The notes: a model not told the origin generated them from the letters alone. A DNA stretch of 64,000 bases from Prolixibacteraceae bacterium (GCA_023229575.1 JALNYZ010000018.1:10447-74446); one strand, 5' to 3'. Counted from the stretch's first letter, positions 54,101 through 63,740 are shown. Translations and numbers: made by a program.

Positions 54101-54241
54101 TCGATAAGAGTGTATGTAAGCGGTTATAACCTGCTGACCATCGACCGTTTGGGCAATAGTGATTTAGATCCTGAAATGGGGGATATCACTACCTTCCCAA
54201 CCAACCGGACCTGGAACATTGGATTGAATGTCACCTTTTAA
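51164..54241 (+). CDS. SusC/RagA-family TonB-dependent outer-membrane transporter (second copy)
   Basis: 1025 residues from ATG 51164; an in-frame GTG/ATG-type start at 51107 would overlap the upstream susD. Signal peptide around KILLCLVILAIGAGWLVAQ, carboxypeptidase-like domain (LSGKVIDTFGNPVAGAEVRL), plug (AAALAGRLPGLIVRQYNAEP, NIRGMGTPNGRSPIVLIDGV) and barrel to WNIGLNVTF. Between sandwich and plug, where first-copy SusC has EVVIVAYGTQ, this one reads DRIISTLYDQRPDYSVTAAV, so a canonical TonB box is not evident. Overall it is a diverged paralogue, not a recent duplicate of the first copy. Confidence 0.93.
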   Translation: MKKIYIVSLNKILLCLVILAIGAGWLVAQTKPSRPLLSGKVIDTFGNPVAGAEVRLQDSDKATLTNLNGDFVFGVNDINAVLEISHLGFATLKVTKGEINKMEIILQKDVSNKDRIISTLYDQRPDYSVTAAVATVSGAELNKTPYMNLAAALAGRLPGLIVRQYNAEPGSEDYYLNIRGMGTPNGRSPIVLIDGVVSDNLQTINPRDVESVTILKDAAATVLYGMQGGNGIISVVTKRGDFGKPRISVNVDQSIQQAIKTPDMLHSREYAALRNEAYKNDGYGDNYIYSNAQADGYLQGTNRNIYPDNNWYKTFVKPFVQSQRYNVSASGGSDALKYYSNLAYTHVGGPFKVEQNDFNPRQSIDRFNFRTNVDVKLNNYISSFMNISGIVQRTNGSTSANGTILTSIFNLPPTLYGPLTPEDQVIATPQETNPTYGLINRSGYRKQTSTKMNAILGLNMDLSFIVKGLSTRVSAMFDASANSNINGTTGFERWIRDEASYPDSLAFIKQGTQLNTPLSLTKGVTYSYMSDMNWLLRYNKKWGKQTIGAMGFARYQYENHAELDIKGILPYKRMTYGAHFNYGFSNLLFADFAASYEGSEQFAPGHRYGLFPAGSVAWVISNHEFLKDNKFVTNLKVRASFGVVGNDELFGTRNLYLDNISQTGTKFISSLGGNIEENQRGNPLLTWEKARKANIGIELGVSDQFTFVADFFREDRDDILVNRSSVPASQGLPSASLAPINIGRVLNQGFEVKLGYNKTFNKDFSIGIQTYLDYNKNIIKANDEVKLGEDYAYRYRSTGYNLFQIWGYLIDKTNGNGYFNSQQEITNSGLIYDGRAPRPGDFIYKDLNGDKVIDTKDIAPIGYPVFPRISWGTNVNLTWKNFDAAILFQGIGQVSQSYSGMGFYDYTNGGTYFNMHRDAWTAERFASGAEITSPALSSSQSASNRINDFYVLNKQYVRLKNVEIGYQLPASLANKVKTESIRVYVSGYNLLTIDRLGNSDLDPEMGDITTFPTNRTWNIGLNVTF

Positions 54242-54254
54242 TTGAAAAAACATT

Positions 54255-56015
54255 ATGAAAAGGATATATTATATATTTATACTGATTGCCGGATTACTTT
54301 TTTCGGCGTGCAAAGATACATTAGAACTAATTCCAGATGGCCGCCTCTCTTACGAACAGGTCTTTTCTGACTATCTGCTCACTGGAGGTTATCTGAACAA
54401 ATGTTACGCTTACATTCCTTTAATGGGGATGGGTTATGACAACAGTACTTTTTTAGGGGTGTACAGCGATGAGGCACAGGATGCCCAAGATGTACAGTCG
54501 GGTCGTATTGCCAATTATTATCAGGGGATGATGACCTCATCGAGTAACCTTGTGGAAGGAGGGAGCAATATGGACATTTATGATGATATGTATTCGGGTA
54601 TCAGGAAGTGCAACGTTTTTATTGATCATATTGACCAGGCAACAAAACTGGTGGTTGAGGCCAACCGGATCAAGTGGAAAGGCGAGGCTTATGCTTTGCG
54701 GGCTTTTTATTTCTGGCAACTTATCAAACGGTTTGGCCCGCTTCCGGTTATTAAGCATGACTTACCTGCTAATTTTGATTATTCGACGCATAAACGTCCT
54801 GCATTTTATGAATGTGTCCAGGCGATTATAACCGACTGCGACAGCGCTTTGGCCCAGCCTAATTTACCATGGCGTTCGAACTTAGAAGCAGAACGGGGCG
54901 CAATGACCAAATCAGTAGTTGTCGCAATTAAATCACAAGCGATCCTGTTTGCTGCCAGTCCATTGTGGAACGGTGGCAAAAATTACTGGGCAGAAGCTGC
55001 TACAATAACCAAGGCCTCTCTCGATGCTTTATTGGGTAAAAACTATGCATTGTACAATCCTGCCACCTCTCCGGTTAAAGCTTACAGTAACTACCAGCGT
55101 TTCTTTCTGGTGAAACCCGAAATGTTGGATAATCCGGCCAATGACAAGGAGACCATCTATTCGCACAAAGGACAGATTGGCACCGTTTGGCAACAGCATG
55201 GTTTACCGTTCGTAGTTGATGTTATAAAATCAGGGGCTTCCCCTTCCCAGGAATTGGTTGATTCTTACGAAACTTTAAACGGACAGCCGGTACTGAACCT
55301 TACCAATCCATATCTGGACGCTGATCACCTTATGCCAAATTATAATACGGCAAACACGCAATACAACAAGAATGACCCGTACAAAAACCGCGACCCTCGC
55401 CTCTTTTCAACCATCTATTGCAATGGGGTTTTTCATAACCTGGCCAATAATACCTTGCCTGTCTGGACTTACGATGGTGGCAACTCGGGGATCTCGCAGA
55501 CAGACAATCGATTTACCCGTACCGGGTACTATTTAAGGAAATTTATGGATTATACCTCGACCAAAACAGCCAACAAAGACGGGTATTGGCGCTATTTCCG
55601 ACTGGCCGAGATGTATCTCAATTATGCAGAAGCCGAATTTTACGCCAATGGCGTCACCACCAATGCAATAAACGCAGTGAACGTGGTTCGTGCCCGTGCC
55701 GGGATGCCCATTTTACCGGCAGGTATTACCTCGACCGACTTTGAACTTCGCTTGCGAAATGAGCGCCGCGTGGAGTTTGCGTTTGAGGAACAACGTTATT
55801 ATGATGTCCGTCGCTGGAAGGTTCAGGATAAGGTTGAAGGCCTTGTTACAGGGATGAAGATCGTGCAGACTGCCCCCAATACTTTTACCTACGAACGCGT
55901 GGTGGTTAGCCGCCGTCCGGTTACCAGGGAAAAGTACCTGATGTGGCCAATACCAAATGCCGAACAATTAAAATATGCACAGGTTGGTGTTGCATATCAG
56001 AATATAGGTTGGTAA
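54255..56015 (+). CDS. SusD/RagB-family glycan-binding lipoprotein (second copy)
   Basis: 586 residues with a lipoprotein signal (MKRIYYIFILIAGLLFSACK, Cys19). The SusD pattern is complete: LELIPDGRLSYEQVFSDYLL, IKWKGEAYALRAFYFWQLIK, VAIKSQAILFAASPLWNGGK, YFRLAEMYLNYAEAEFYANG, NAVNVVRARAGMPILPAGIT and ERRVEFAFEEQRYYDVRRWK. It partners the second SusC 14 bases upstream. Compared with the first SusD it shares the tetratricopeptide-like scaffold but differs in the binding loops. Downstream 56016-56303 (288 bases) contains no gene I can support. Confidence 0.95.
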   Translation: MKRIYYIFILIAGLLFSACKDTLELIPDGRLSYEQVFSDYLLTGGYLNKCYAYIPLMGMGYDNSTFLGVYSDEAQDAQDVQSGRIANYYQGMMTSSSNLVEGGSNMDIYDDMYSGIRKCNVFIDHIDQATKLVVEANRIKWKGEAYALRAFYFWQLIKRFGPLPVIKHDLPANFDYSTHKRPAFYECVQAIITDCDSALAQPNLPWRSNLEAERGAMTKSVVVAIKSQAILFAASPLWNGGKNYWAEAATITKASLDALLGKNYALYNPATSPVKAYSNYQRFFLVKPEMLDNPANDKETIYSHKGQIGTVWQQHGLPFVVDVIKSGASPSQELVDSYETLNGQPVLNLTNPYLDADHLMPNYNTANTQYNKNDPYKNRDPRLFSTIYCNGVFHNLANNTLPVWTYDGGNSGISQTDNRFTRTGYYLRKFMDYTSTKTANKDGYWRYFRLAEMYLNYAEAEFYANGVTTNAINAVNVVRARAGMPILPAGITSTDFELRLRNERRVEFAFEEQRYYDVRRWKVQDKVEGLVTGMKIVQTAPNTFTYERVVVSRRPVTREKYLMWPIPNAEQLKYAQVGVAYQNIGW

Positions 56016-56303
56016 TTCATTTTTATTCCGCATAATTTATACAGAACTTAACAAAGTAATATAAAAGGACGAGAAAAGTCGATTTAAATTAGACTTTCTG
56101 GAAGGATAGGAATATGAATTAATCCGATAAAAGGATAAAAGGTTCCCATTATCAGAAAAATAGGGAATCCTTTGAGATACTTATTTAAAGGATCGGTACC
56201 AAAAGAGCAGGTATTAAGCCTGCCTATGGCTTCCTGTGATGGATTTTGTTTGCAAATAATTTTCAAATTAGGATTTTCACAATGAAAATATACAATTTAA
56301 TAT

Positions 56304-59093
56304 ATGAAAATACAGGGAAAGCATAATTCTATAAAAAAACAATTTAATAGCTGTGGTCAAATTATATCAGGAACAATTAAGGTTATATTATTGATTTGTA
56401 TATGTACAACTGGTAATGTAAAGTTCTTTATAGCTTCTGCAACGACTTTTGATGAACCGCAGACACAGAAAGCTTTAATTATTTCAGGACATCCTGACGA
56501 TAAAACCGCACCTACTATTAACTCGCTCCCTTTTAAGGAAGCGATTTCAAAATTACGTAGCTTATGCAAAGAATATCCCGGAAGGCAAAAAATTCTTCAG
56601 TTAAGTAGCGGGATATATCATCTCGATAGCACCTTAATATTTGATGACACCTTTTCCGGGACCAAAGATGGGCCGGTTGTGATACGTGGGTCAAAATCCC
56701 GGGATGCAATAATCACAGGATTAAAGAGCATTAAAGGCTGGAAGCCGTACGATAAACACCGTTGGTCAGTCCGTTTACCTGGTCAAATTCCCCTGCCCAA
56801 CCAGTTCTTTGTAAATGGGCAATTTCGTTCCATGGCAAGAGAGCCTGATGATACCTATTTTTATGCTGAAGAATCTTTTGACCCCACAAACAGGGACAAT
56901 GACGTAGCAAAAGCACAATTTTATGTAGCTCCCGAAATTTTTTCCGGGGCAAAGGACCCTTACCTGGTTGCGTTGCACTCATGGACCGTAAGCCGACACA
57001 GGATAAAGAATATTAATCCGGATAATGGATTAATTCAGCTGACTTCAAAGAGTCAATTCCCATTTAATTCATGGGATTATAAAATGGCCTTTTGGTTGGA
57101 AGGATACGTGAATTCGGTCACCAAACCAGGAGAATGGGCGATTGATCAGGATGAAAGAATTCTCGTTTATTACCCTTATCCGGATGAAAACATGAAGAGT
57201 GTGGTTACAGAGATACCAGTGATTGATAGGCTTATTTCCCTTCATGGTACTCCCGGTGGAAAAGCAGAGCTTCATCATTTTTCCATCAGCGGATTACAGT
57301 TCTGTGGCGCGAATTGGTTATTGAAACGGGATAACAGTGGGGATGGACAGAATCACCGCTCGTTTGAATCTCCCGGAATTTATTTATTTGGGGTACATGA
57401 TGTGGCTATCACTGAGTGTTCTTTCACAGGAATGGGTGGATACGCTCTCTGGGTGGATCGGGCATGTAAGAATATTCGTATTAGTGGCAATGATTTCCGG
57501 TTTAATGCAGCAGGTGCGATCCGTATTGGCAGTGATATTTTGCCGGAAGATGAGAAATTAGTTTGCAATGAAATCATTATCGAAAACAACCTGATTGAAC
57601 GGAACGGATTGGTATTTAGAGGCTCAAGCGGTATCTGGGTCAGTTATGCCCATCATTTAAGTATAGCACACAACGAAATTGCCTACCAACCCTATACGGG
57701 CATTTCTATTGGATGGGGATGGGGCCAGGGAGGAGGGTTGCAAGGGACTTATGCAAATACTATCTGTTACAATTACATTCATCATATTGGTGACGGGCTG
57801 ATGAGCGACATGGGAGGCATCTATACACTAACAGAATCTCCTGGAACGCAAGTATATGGAAATGTCATACATGATATTAAAGCCAGAATGTATTCAGGGT
57901 TTGGGCTTTATGCAGATGCCGCGAGTGCAGATATTATCTTCAGGGACAATCTGATTTTCAATACTTCTTCTGCCGGAGTATTTCGCAACTATGGGTTACG
58001 GCTCGTATTCCAAAATAATATTGTTGCGAATAGTTTGCAAGAGCCGGGATTGATCAGTATAGGAAGGAAAATTTCATCTGCTCCGTGGGATAAATCATGG
58101 CTTCATTCCCACCATAACGTTTTTTATTCGTCGATCGGCAAGGATATGATCGCTCCTGGTCGTTTTGATCAGGGTCCTGTAACCTTTGCAAATAATATTT
58201 ATTGGAGTATAGCAGGAAGCCCCTTGTTTGATTTTGTAAGACCTGCGAAAAAAAATATGGTGGGGCGGATCCCCGTAGCCTGGGAATCAGGGTTGTCTTT
58301 AGAAGGATGGCAGAGTGCGGGTTTTGATGAAGGTTCCAAAGTGTGTGATCCGTATGGGCCTAAAGGACCGGAGCCTGACTTCAGGTTGCCGGATGATTCA
58401 CCGGCCAGGGTTGCCGGGTGCGGTTCGGATGAGTTCTTAATGGCTGGCTTGCTTAACCGTCCTTTTTATAAATTCAGGAGGGACGATCCATATATCCCGG
58501 CTTGGCCACTTCTCCAAGTTCAGCCGACTATTATCCGGGATGATTTTGAAAAAACCGACCAGCAGATACTTCCAAAGGGTTTGTATCTTAGAAATGCATC
58601 TATAGAAGATTTTAAAATCATTACAGATAAAGATAGGGAGGGACATATATTGGAATGGAATATTAATTCAAGACAAAAAACAATCAACTGTGAACCAGGA
58701 ATTCCGGTAGGGCAAATGGTTTTAAAATTTGATTTCAAACTTCAGGAGAAAGCCATATTCAAACTAACGATAAAAAACAGGAGACTTGGACAAACATCTG
58801 AAATCTTTAAAATGGAGATTTCGGACGAAGGACAATATTCGATAAATAATCGACCTGTGGTTTTTATTAAAAAGGAAGTATGGCATACTTTAAAATTGCA
58901 ATGTGACTCAGCAAGCACGCAACAATGGCATGTCAGTTTATATGATAGTTCAGGTTCAGTCCTGAAAGACGTATCCGTTCCATATTACATTTCTAAAGAT
59001 ATGCCGATACACCTATCTTTACTCGGGTCGGTTAAGGGTGCAACATCAGCAATATTGCTGGATAATCTCTATGTTGGAACAATTTCAAAATAG
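56304..59093 (+). CDS. Exported right-handed beta-helix glycosidase, GH141-like
   Basis: 929 residues. A hydrophobic stretch near residues 24-45 (GTIKVILLICICTTGNVKFF) acts as signal. The middle is a parallel beta-helix of many Asn-rich rungs (GIYLFGVHDVAITECSFTGM, NIRISGNDFRFNAAGAIRIG, IIIENNLIERNG, NTICYNYIHHIGDGLMSDMG). The order PGEWAIDQDERILVYYP followed by helix rungs and the GIYTLTESPGTQVYGNVIHD segment resembles family GH141, whose characterised members include alpha-L-fucosidase and xylanase; the family call is by resemblance only. About 190 C-terminal residues after the helix look like a concanavalin-type beta-sandwich (VLKFDFKLQEKAIFKLTIKN). The fucosidase gene at the window end supports a fucosylated glycan. 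Confidence 0.72.
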   Translation: MKIQGKHNSIKKQFNSCGQIISGTIKVILLICICTTGNVKFFIASATTFDEPQTQKALIISGHPDDKTAPTINSLPFKEAISKLRSLCKEYPGRQKILQLSSGIYHLDSTLIFDDTFSGTKDGPVVIRGSKSRDAIITGLKSIKGWKPYDKHRWSVRLPGQIPLPNQFFVNGQFRSMAREPDDTYFYAEESFDPTNRDNDVAKAQFYVAPEIFSGAKDPYLVALHSWTVSRHRIKNINPDNGLIQLTSKSQFPFNSWDYKMAFWLEGYVNSVTKPGEWAIDQDERILVYYPYPDENMKSVVTEIPVIDRLISLHGTPGGKAELHHFSISGLQFCGANWLLKRDNSGDGQNHRSFESPGIYLFGVHDVAITECSFTGMGGYALWVDRACKNIRISGNDFRFNAAGAIRIGSDILPEDEKLVCNEIIIENNLIERNGLVFRGSSGIWVSYAHHLSIAHNEIAYQPYTGISIGWGWGQGGGLQGTYANTICYNYIHHIGDGLMSDMGGIYTLTESPGTQVYGNVIHDIKARMYSGFGLYADAASADIIFRDNLIFNTSSAGVFRNYGLRLVFQNNIVANSLQEPGLISIGRKISSAPWDKSWLHSHHNVFYSSIGKDMIAPGRFDQGPVTFANNIYWSIAGSPLFDFVRPAKKNMVGRIPVAWESGLSLEGWQSAGFDEGSKVCDPYGPKGPEPDFRLPDDSPARVAGCGSDEFLMAGLLNRPFYKFRRDDPYIPAWPLLQVQPTIIRDDFEKTDQQILPKGLYLRNASIEDFKIITDKDREGHILEWNINSRQKTINCEPGIPVGQMVLKFDFKLQEKAIFKLTIKNRRLGQTSEIFKMEISDEGQYSINNRPVVFIKKEVWHTLKLQCDSASTQQWHVSLYDSSGSVLKDVSVPYYISKDMPIHLSLLGSVKGATSAILLDNLYVGTISK

Positions 59094-59123
59094 TTTTTCA
59101 GCAAACCCATAAATACAAAGATA

Positions 59124-61574
59124 ATGTTGAAATTGCTTTTGAAATTTGCAGGGCGCAGTTTGTTAAAAAATAAGTTTACCACAGCGGTAAATGTGCTGGG
59201 GCTTATGGTTGCCTTTGTGTGTGCATTGTTTGTTTTTTCCTACACCGTAAACGAACGTTCGTACGATCGGTGGCTCGATGGAAATGAACGGTTGTACCGT
59301 GTGGTCGCAAACATCAACATGAGCGGTATCGATTACAGCTCATCAAAGGCTGCGCCACCACTTGCCAAAACTTTGGTGCGCGAAATCCCTGAAGTGGAAA
59401 AAGCCACAAGGATCTGGCCATGGTCCAACATATCGGTGAAAAACGAAAACCATCCCAGCGGTACGGTTGCCTTTAACGAAAAATTGGTTTTAGAGGCCGA
59501 TTCCAATTTCTTCGATCTCTTCAGGGTTCAAATGATCGAAGGCGATACAAGGAATGCATTGAAGAGCCCCAATCAAATCGTGATTACCGAAGAAACTGCC
59601 GTTCGTTATTTTGGGAATGAAGCTTTTCGGAAAGGTCAGGTATGCGGGAAACCACTCTTTTTGAAATTGTGGGGAAACTACCGTCCCTACCAGGTTGCCG
59701 GTATCTGCAAACCCATCAAAGAACAAACACATTTTGACTTTGACATACTTTTTTCGAGCAGTGGCGATCCAGATAACAAAACCGATCATTGGCTAAACAA
59801 TGCCTTCTACACCTATGCAATGCTTACTCCCAATGCCAATCCCAAAGTAGTGGAAAGCAAGCTGGGATTATTGGTCGAGAAGTACATCAACAAAGGATAC
59901 AACAAGGGGTTTGCCACAGAAAAAACCAGCGGTCGTGATTACTGGCATCTCTTGTTGCAACCGATTACCAGCATCCATCTTCATTCAAATTTCGAAAGCG
60001 AGTTGAAACCAAACAATAACGTTCGCAACCTCTACATTTCCATAGGAGCAGCCTTACTGGTTTGGGTTGTGGCTTTTCTGAATTACGTCAACCTTTTTAC
60101 CGTAAACAATTTCGGAAGAGCAAAAGAGATTGCTTTACGCAAAATATCGGGAGCCGGGAAATCTGCCATTTTTAATGGTTTTATTGCTGAATCGATGGGC
60201 GTTGTGATGCTATCAATGGTGCTGGCGCTTATTACGTTTCTCTTTTGTTATCCGATGCTCGAATCCATTTCTCCTGGAATTAAGGGGCTGAGCATTATTT
60301 CAATGCCTTCGTTCTATCTTTTCGTATTGACAATGATTGCTGTTACCGGTTTTGGGGGAGGCGCTTATGCAGCGGCAAAACTGATGTCTGTAAACAGCAT
60401 GGCGTTGATGAAGAATGCGATTTTCAACCTGAACAACAAAAACAATTTTCGGCAGATCATTGTAACCACACAATTTGCTATTGCCATTATTCTGATTTCG
60501 GTGTCAGTATTGGTGTCGCAACAGTTCGATTATTTGTTGCAAAAGAATCCCGGTTACGATCAGGAGCATGTGGTAGTTTTAGATGCACCGGTTTGGGGAT
60601 TGCGAAAGAACTTCGACAACTTCAAAACAAAGCTCCTCGACAATGGTTCGGTGGCCTCGGTAACTACTTCGCATTCGGTTCCCGGCGATGGTGATTCCAA
60701 TACTCCCCTTTACATGAAGAAAGAGGGGGAGATGGCATACCACTTGGTCATTCCTTATCATTGCAGCTACGATTTTGTTGAAACCATAGGGCTTCAACTG
60801 ATTGCCGGGCGCGATTTCAGTAAAATTTACGATGATAAGCAATCGGTGATTCTGAGCGAGTCGGCAGCCAAAAGCCTTGGATTGATCGATGCCGTAGGAT
60901 CTGTTGTTTTCTATAGCAAGATACGATCGGACAAAGAACAGCTTAACCGGTTGAACGTGGTGGGTGTGGTGAAAGATGTCCATTTCGAATCGTACTACAA
61001 AACCATCCGTCCGTTTGCCATACTGTTCAACCAGTACCACAACTTTGTTTCAGTAAGGGTGAAGTCCGGTAATATTCCTGAAACCCTTGCATTTATCGAA
61101 AAGCAGTGGAAAGAGTCGTACCCCGATGCACCCTATCATTATTCCTTTCTCGATAAGAAGTTCGAAGCCCAATATCAAAAGGAAGCCCGATTAAAACAAT
61201 TTATAATGCTTTTTTCCTCTCTGGCTATATTAATTGCTGCTATCGGACTCTTTGCCATGGCGCTGCACATTGCAAGACAACGTAACAAAGAGATTAGTAT
61301 CCGTAAGGTAAACGGCGCTACAATTGCCGAAGTACTGATCATGCTTAACCGCGACTTTGTGAAATGGGTTGCCATCGCTTTTGTAATTGCCACGCCTATT
61401 GCATATTATGCCATGAATAAATGGCTCGAAAACTTTGCATATAAAACTGAACTAAGCTGGTGGATTTTCGCCTTGTCAGGTTTGCTAGCTCTGGGAATTG
61501 CATTGCTCACCGTAAGTTGGCAAAGCTGGCGAGCAGCCACGAGAAACCCAGTGGAAGCATTGAGGTACGAATAA
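59124..61574 (+). CDS. FtsX/MacB-type ABC transporter permease without ATPase partner
   Basis: 816 residues in the MacB_PCD-FtsX-MacB_PCD-FtsX arrangement: one helix at about 20-42 (FTTAVNVLGLMVAFVCALFV), a periplasmic domain, three helices at about 290-410 (ISIGAALLVWVVAFLNYVNL; REIALRKISGAGKS-type loop as AKEIALRKISGAGKSAIFNG), a second helix-periplasm unit and final helices (FIMLFSSLAILIAAIGLFAM, NKEISIRKVNGATIAEVLIM, ALSGLLALGIALLTVSWQSW). The typical C-terminal NPVEALRYE is present. Such permeases need an ABC ATPase; none is adjacent. It lies between two glycosidases in the same orientation, 30 bases after one and 38 before the next. Confidence 0.88.
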   Translation: MLKLLLKFAGRSLLKNKFTTAVNVLGLMVAFVCALFVFSYTVNERSYDRWLDGNERLYRVVANINMSGIDYSSSKAAPPLAKTLVREIPEVEKATRIWPWSNISVKNENHPSGTVAFNEKLVLEADSNFFDLFRVQMIEGDTRNALKSPNQIVITEETAVRYFGNEAFRKGQVCGKPLFLKLWGNYRPYQVAGICKPIKEQTHFDFDILFSSSGDPDNKTDHWLNNAFYTYAMLTPNANPKVVESKLGLLVEKYINKGYNKGFATEKTSGRDYWHLLLQPITSIHLHSNFESELKPNNNVRNLYISIGAALLVWVVAFLNYVNLFTVNNFGRAKEIALRKISGAGKSAIFNGFIAESMGVVMLSMVLALITFLFCYPMLESISPGIKGLSIISMPSFYLFVLTMIAVTGFGGGAYAAAKLMSVNSMALMKNAIFNLNNKNNFRQIIVTTQFAIAIILISVSVLVSQQFDYLLQKNPGYDQEHVVVLDAPVWGLRKNFDNFKTKLLDNGSVASVTTSHSVPGDGDSNTPLYMKKEGEMAYHLVIPYHCSYDFVETIGLQLIAGRDFSKIYDDKQSVILSESAAKSLGLIDAVGSVVFYSKIRSDKEQLNRLNVVGVVKDVHFESYYKTIRPFAILFNQYHNFVSVRVKSGNIPETLAFIEKQWKESYPDAPYHYSFLDKKFEAQYQKEARLKQFIMLFSSLAILIAAIGLFAMALHIARQRNKEISIRKVNGATIAEVLIMLNRDFVKWVAIAFVIATPIAYYAMNKWLENFAYKTELSWWIFALSGLLALGIALLTVSWQSWRAATRNPVEALRYE

Positions 61575-61612
61575 TTAGCAACTGAAACACAATCTGTTAC
61601 AAATATAAATTG

Positions 61613-63682
61613 ATGTTAAAAAATATTCTTTTGTTGTTGTTCGCTACATTTTACTGTTCATTTATAGTTCATGCAGAGAACGTGATAGACATTTCCTCAA
61701 AAAAAGACGGGATCATTGTCCTGCAAGGGTTCCATGCCAGCCCGGAAGGGGAACAAGGGATTATTTATTCGGCATCAATTAAATTGCCTGCTTTCAAACG
61801 GGGCAACTGCATGATCCGCGATAAAAGAAAATGGCCACAAACTGGAAATGGGATGTTTGGGGCTGTGTTTGGCAATTCTGCTTTACCATTGGTGTCCAAA
61901 AAAAGTATCATGCCGGGCATGAAGGGGGTTGCACACGAGGCTACAATGCTCTTACTGGAGCTTCCGGGCAATGAATATTTGTGCGTATTGCCGCTCACGT
62001 CTGAGCTTTCTATGGGATGGCTTTATTTGGAAGATAATGGTTCATTTTCCGTCAATTCAGGAACTTTCGGTACTGCACCTGTAGATGGGGATATACCAGT
62101 ATTGGCCTGGAGCCGGTCAAAAGATATTTATCAGGCTATCAATAATGCATGGGTAAAAGCATTTGAAAACAAGCAAATAAAAAAAATTACCAATAAGAGG
62201 GATGATAAAAATTACCCGGAAGTTTTCACTTATTTGGGCTGGTGCAGTTGGGAACAGTACAAGAAGAAAATCGATGACAAATTGTTATTGGGCACAGTCG
62301 ATAAAATTAACCGGTCGGATATTCCAATCCGTTGGGTATTGGTGGATGATGGGCATCAGGATGCTTCGCCTGATTTAATGGAATTGGTAAGCTTCAACCC
62401 CGATCCGGTAAAATTTCCAGTTGGTTGGCAAACTTTAATGGCCAAACGGAATGAGGGGAATATAAAATGGTTTGGCCTTTGGCACTGCTTTGAAGGGCTT
62501 TGGCACAATATTAACATCAACAATAAGCTGGTTGGGTTTGAAAATGACCTGATGCCCTCAAGAGATGGCAATGCCTTGATTGTTAAAGATCAGTTAACAT
62601 CAATAGATAAGTTCTACAAAACTATGATTGAGACTGTCAAACAGCAGGGTTTTGACTTTGTGAAAATCGATGTACAATCATCAATGGTCAATGAATATGA
62701 AGGACATGCCAATCCGGTCCAGACTTCCATACAAAGTTCGGAAGCCCTTGAAAAATATTGTGAAAAAGAATTGAATGGCAAGCTGATTAATTGTATGGCC
62801 CAAAGTCCGGCGAACATGTTTGCCCAAAAATTCAGTTCCGTTACCAGGGTGAGCTTGGACTATCAATTGGGGAATAAGGCAAAAGCCGTGTCCCACATTC
62901 ACCAGTCGTACATGACTACACTTTTTCAGGGGCAAAGTGTTTGGCCTGATCACGATATGTTCCATTCCAATGATCCTGTTGCAGGACATATTATGGCTGT
63001 TTCGAAAGCGATGTCGGGTGGCCCTGTTTACTTATCAGATGCTGCGGATAATTTTGTCCCTGGACATATCTATCCACTTTATTATTCCGATGGGAAGTTG
63101 CTTCGTCCGCTGGCTCCGGCAGTCCCCTTGCCAAATTCCATATTTGATGATTTTCTGACAGATCATAATCTTTACTACGTGATTGCCCCCCTGGCAAATC
63201 AATGTGCGGCTATTGTAGCATATAATCTGAACTATCCGGGGGACACAACACTTGAAGGGAAAATCTCACCCTCTGATTATCGTTTCGCCCCGGCCATGGT
63301 TCAACCATACCCAGGGCAGTGGGCATCGCCTGACGAAGGACTGGTTGTTTATGATTGGGCAGCAGGGAAGGGACAGCGCTTTGACCAAGATTATACCTTT
63401 CCCCTGACCGGCTTTTCCGATAAATTACTGTTGGTATGCCCTGTAAAGGATGGATGGGCCGTGGTTGGCCGGTCAGATAAATTCCTATCGCCCTCTGCGG
63501 TCACCGATATTAAAACGAGCCAAACAGAATTGAAGGTTACCCTGGCGGAAGGAGGCCCTTTGGTCATTTGGTCCAAATTGGGAAAACCCTATTTGGATGG
63601 AGTTGATTTTGTTGATATTGGTAATGGTTTCTGGAAGTGCCAACTGCCAATGAATGAAAAAATGTTAAGAATAAAAAGATAA
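61613..63682 (+). CDS. GH36/Sip1-raffinose-synthase-type alpha-galactosidase, exported
   Basis: 689 residues from ATG 61613 (a TTG at 61610 precedes it). Signal peptide MLKNILLLLFATFYCSFIVH (then AE). A beta-sandwich N-terminus is followed by a TIM barrel: EVFTYLGWCSWEQYKKKIDD, IPIRWVLVDDGHQDASPDLM, WFGLWHCFEGLWHNININNK, the nucleophile Asp353 in FVKIDVQSSM and the acid/base Asp416 in TRVSLDYQ (family form RxSxD). The DDG and KID motifs place it with the Sip1/raffinose-synthase branch of GH36; alpha-galactosidase or galactosyltransferase activity are both possible. It is part of the locus and probably acts in the periplasm. Confidence 0.85.
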   Translation: MLKNILLLLFATFYCSFIVHAENVIDISSKKDGIIVLQGFHASPEGEQGIIYSASIKLPAFKRGNCMIRDKRKWPQTGNGMFGAVFGNSALPLVSKKSIMPGMKGVAHEATMLLLELPGNEYLCVLPLTSELSMGWLYLEDNGSFSVNSGTFGTAPVDGDIPVLAWSRSKDIYQAINNAWVKAFENKQIKKITNKRDDKNYPEVFTYLGWCSWEQYKKKIDDKLLLGTVDKINRSDIPIRWVLVDDGHQDASPDLMELVSFNPDPVKFPVGWQTLMAKRNEGNIKWFGLWHCFEGLWHNININNKLVGFENDLMPSRDGNALIVKDQLTSIDKFYKTMIETVKQQGFDFVKIDVQSSMVNEYEGHANPVQTSIQSSEALEKYCEKELNGKLINCMAQSPANMFAQKFSSVTRVSLDYQLGNKAKAVSHIHQSYMTTLFQGQSVWPDHDMFHSNDPVAGHIMAVSKAMSGGPVYLSDAADNFVPGHIYPLYYSDGKLLRPLAPAVPLPNSIFDDFLTDHNLYYVIAPLANQCAAIVAYNLNYPGDTTLEGKISPSDYRFAPAMVQPYPGQWASPDEGLVVYDWAAGKGQRFDQDYTFPLTGFSDKLLLVCPVKDGWAVVGRSDKFLSPSAVTDIKTSQTELKVTLAEGGPLVIWSKLGKPYLDGVDFVDIGNGFWKCQLPMNEKMLRIKR

Positions 63683-63740
63683 ATCATGAAATACCCATGG
63701 GAAAACTTTCACACCAACCGAAAATGATTAAATGGGTATT

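Noticed and set aside
56084..56266. 60-codon minus-strand frame between the second susD and the beta-helix gene
   Set aside because: Short, no family, no promoter or conserved start, and opposite to the operon direction; nothing supports it as a gene.
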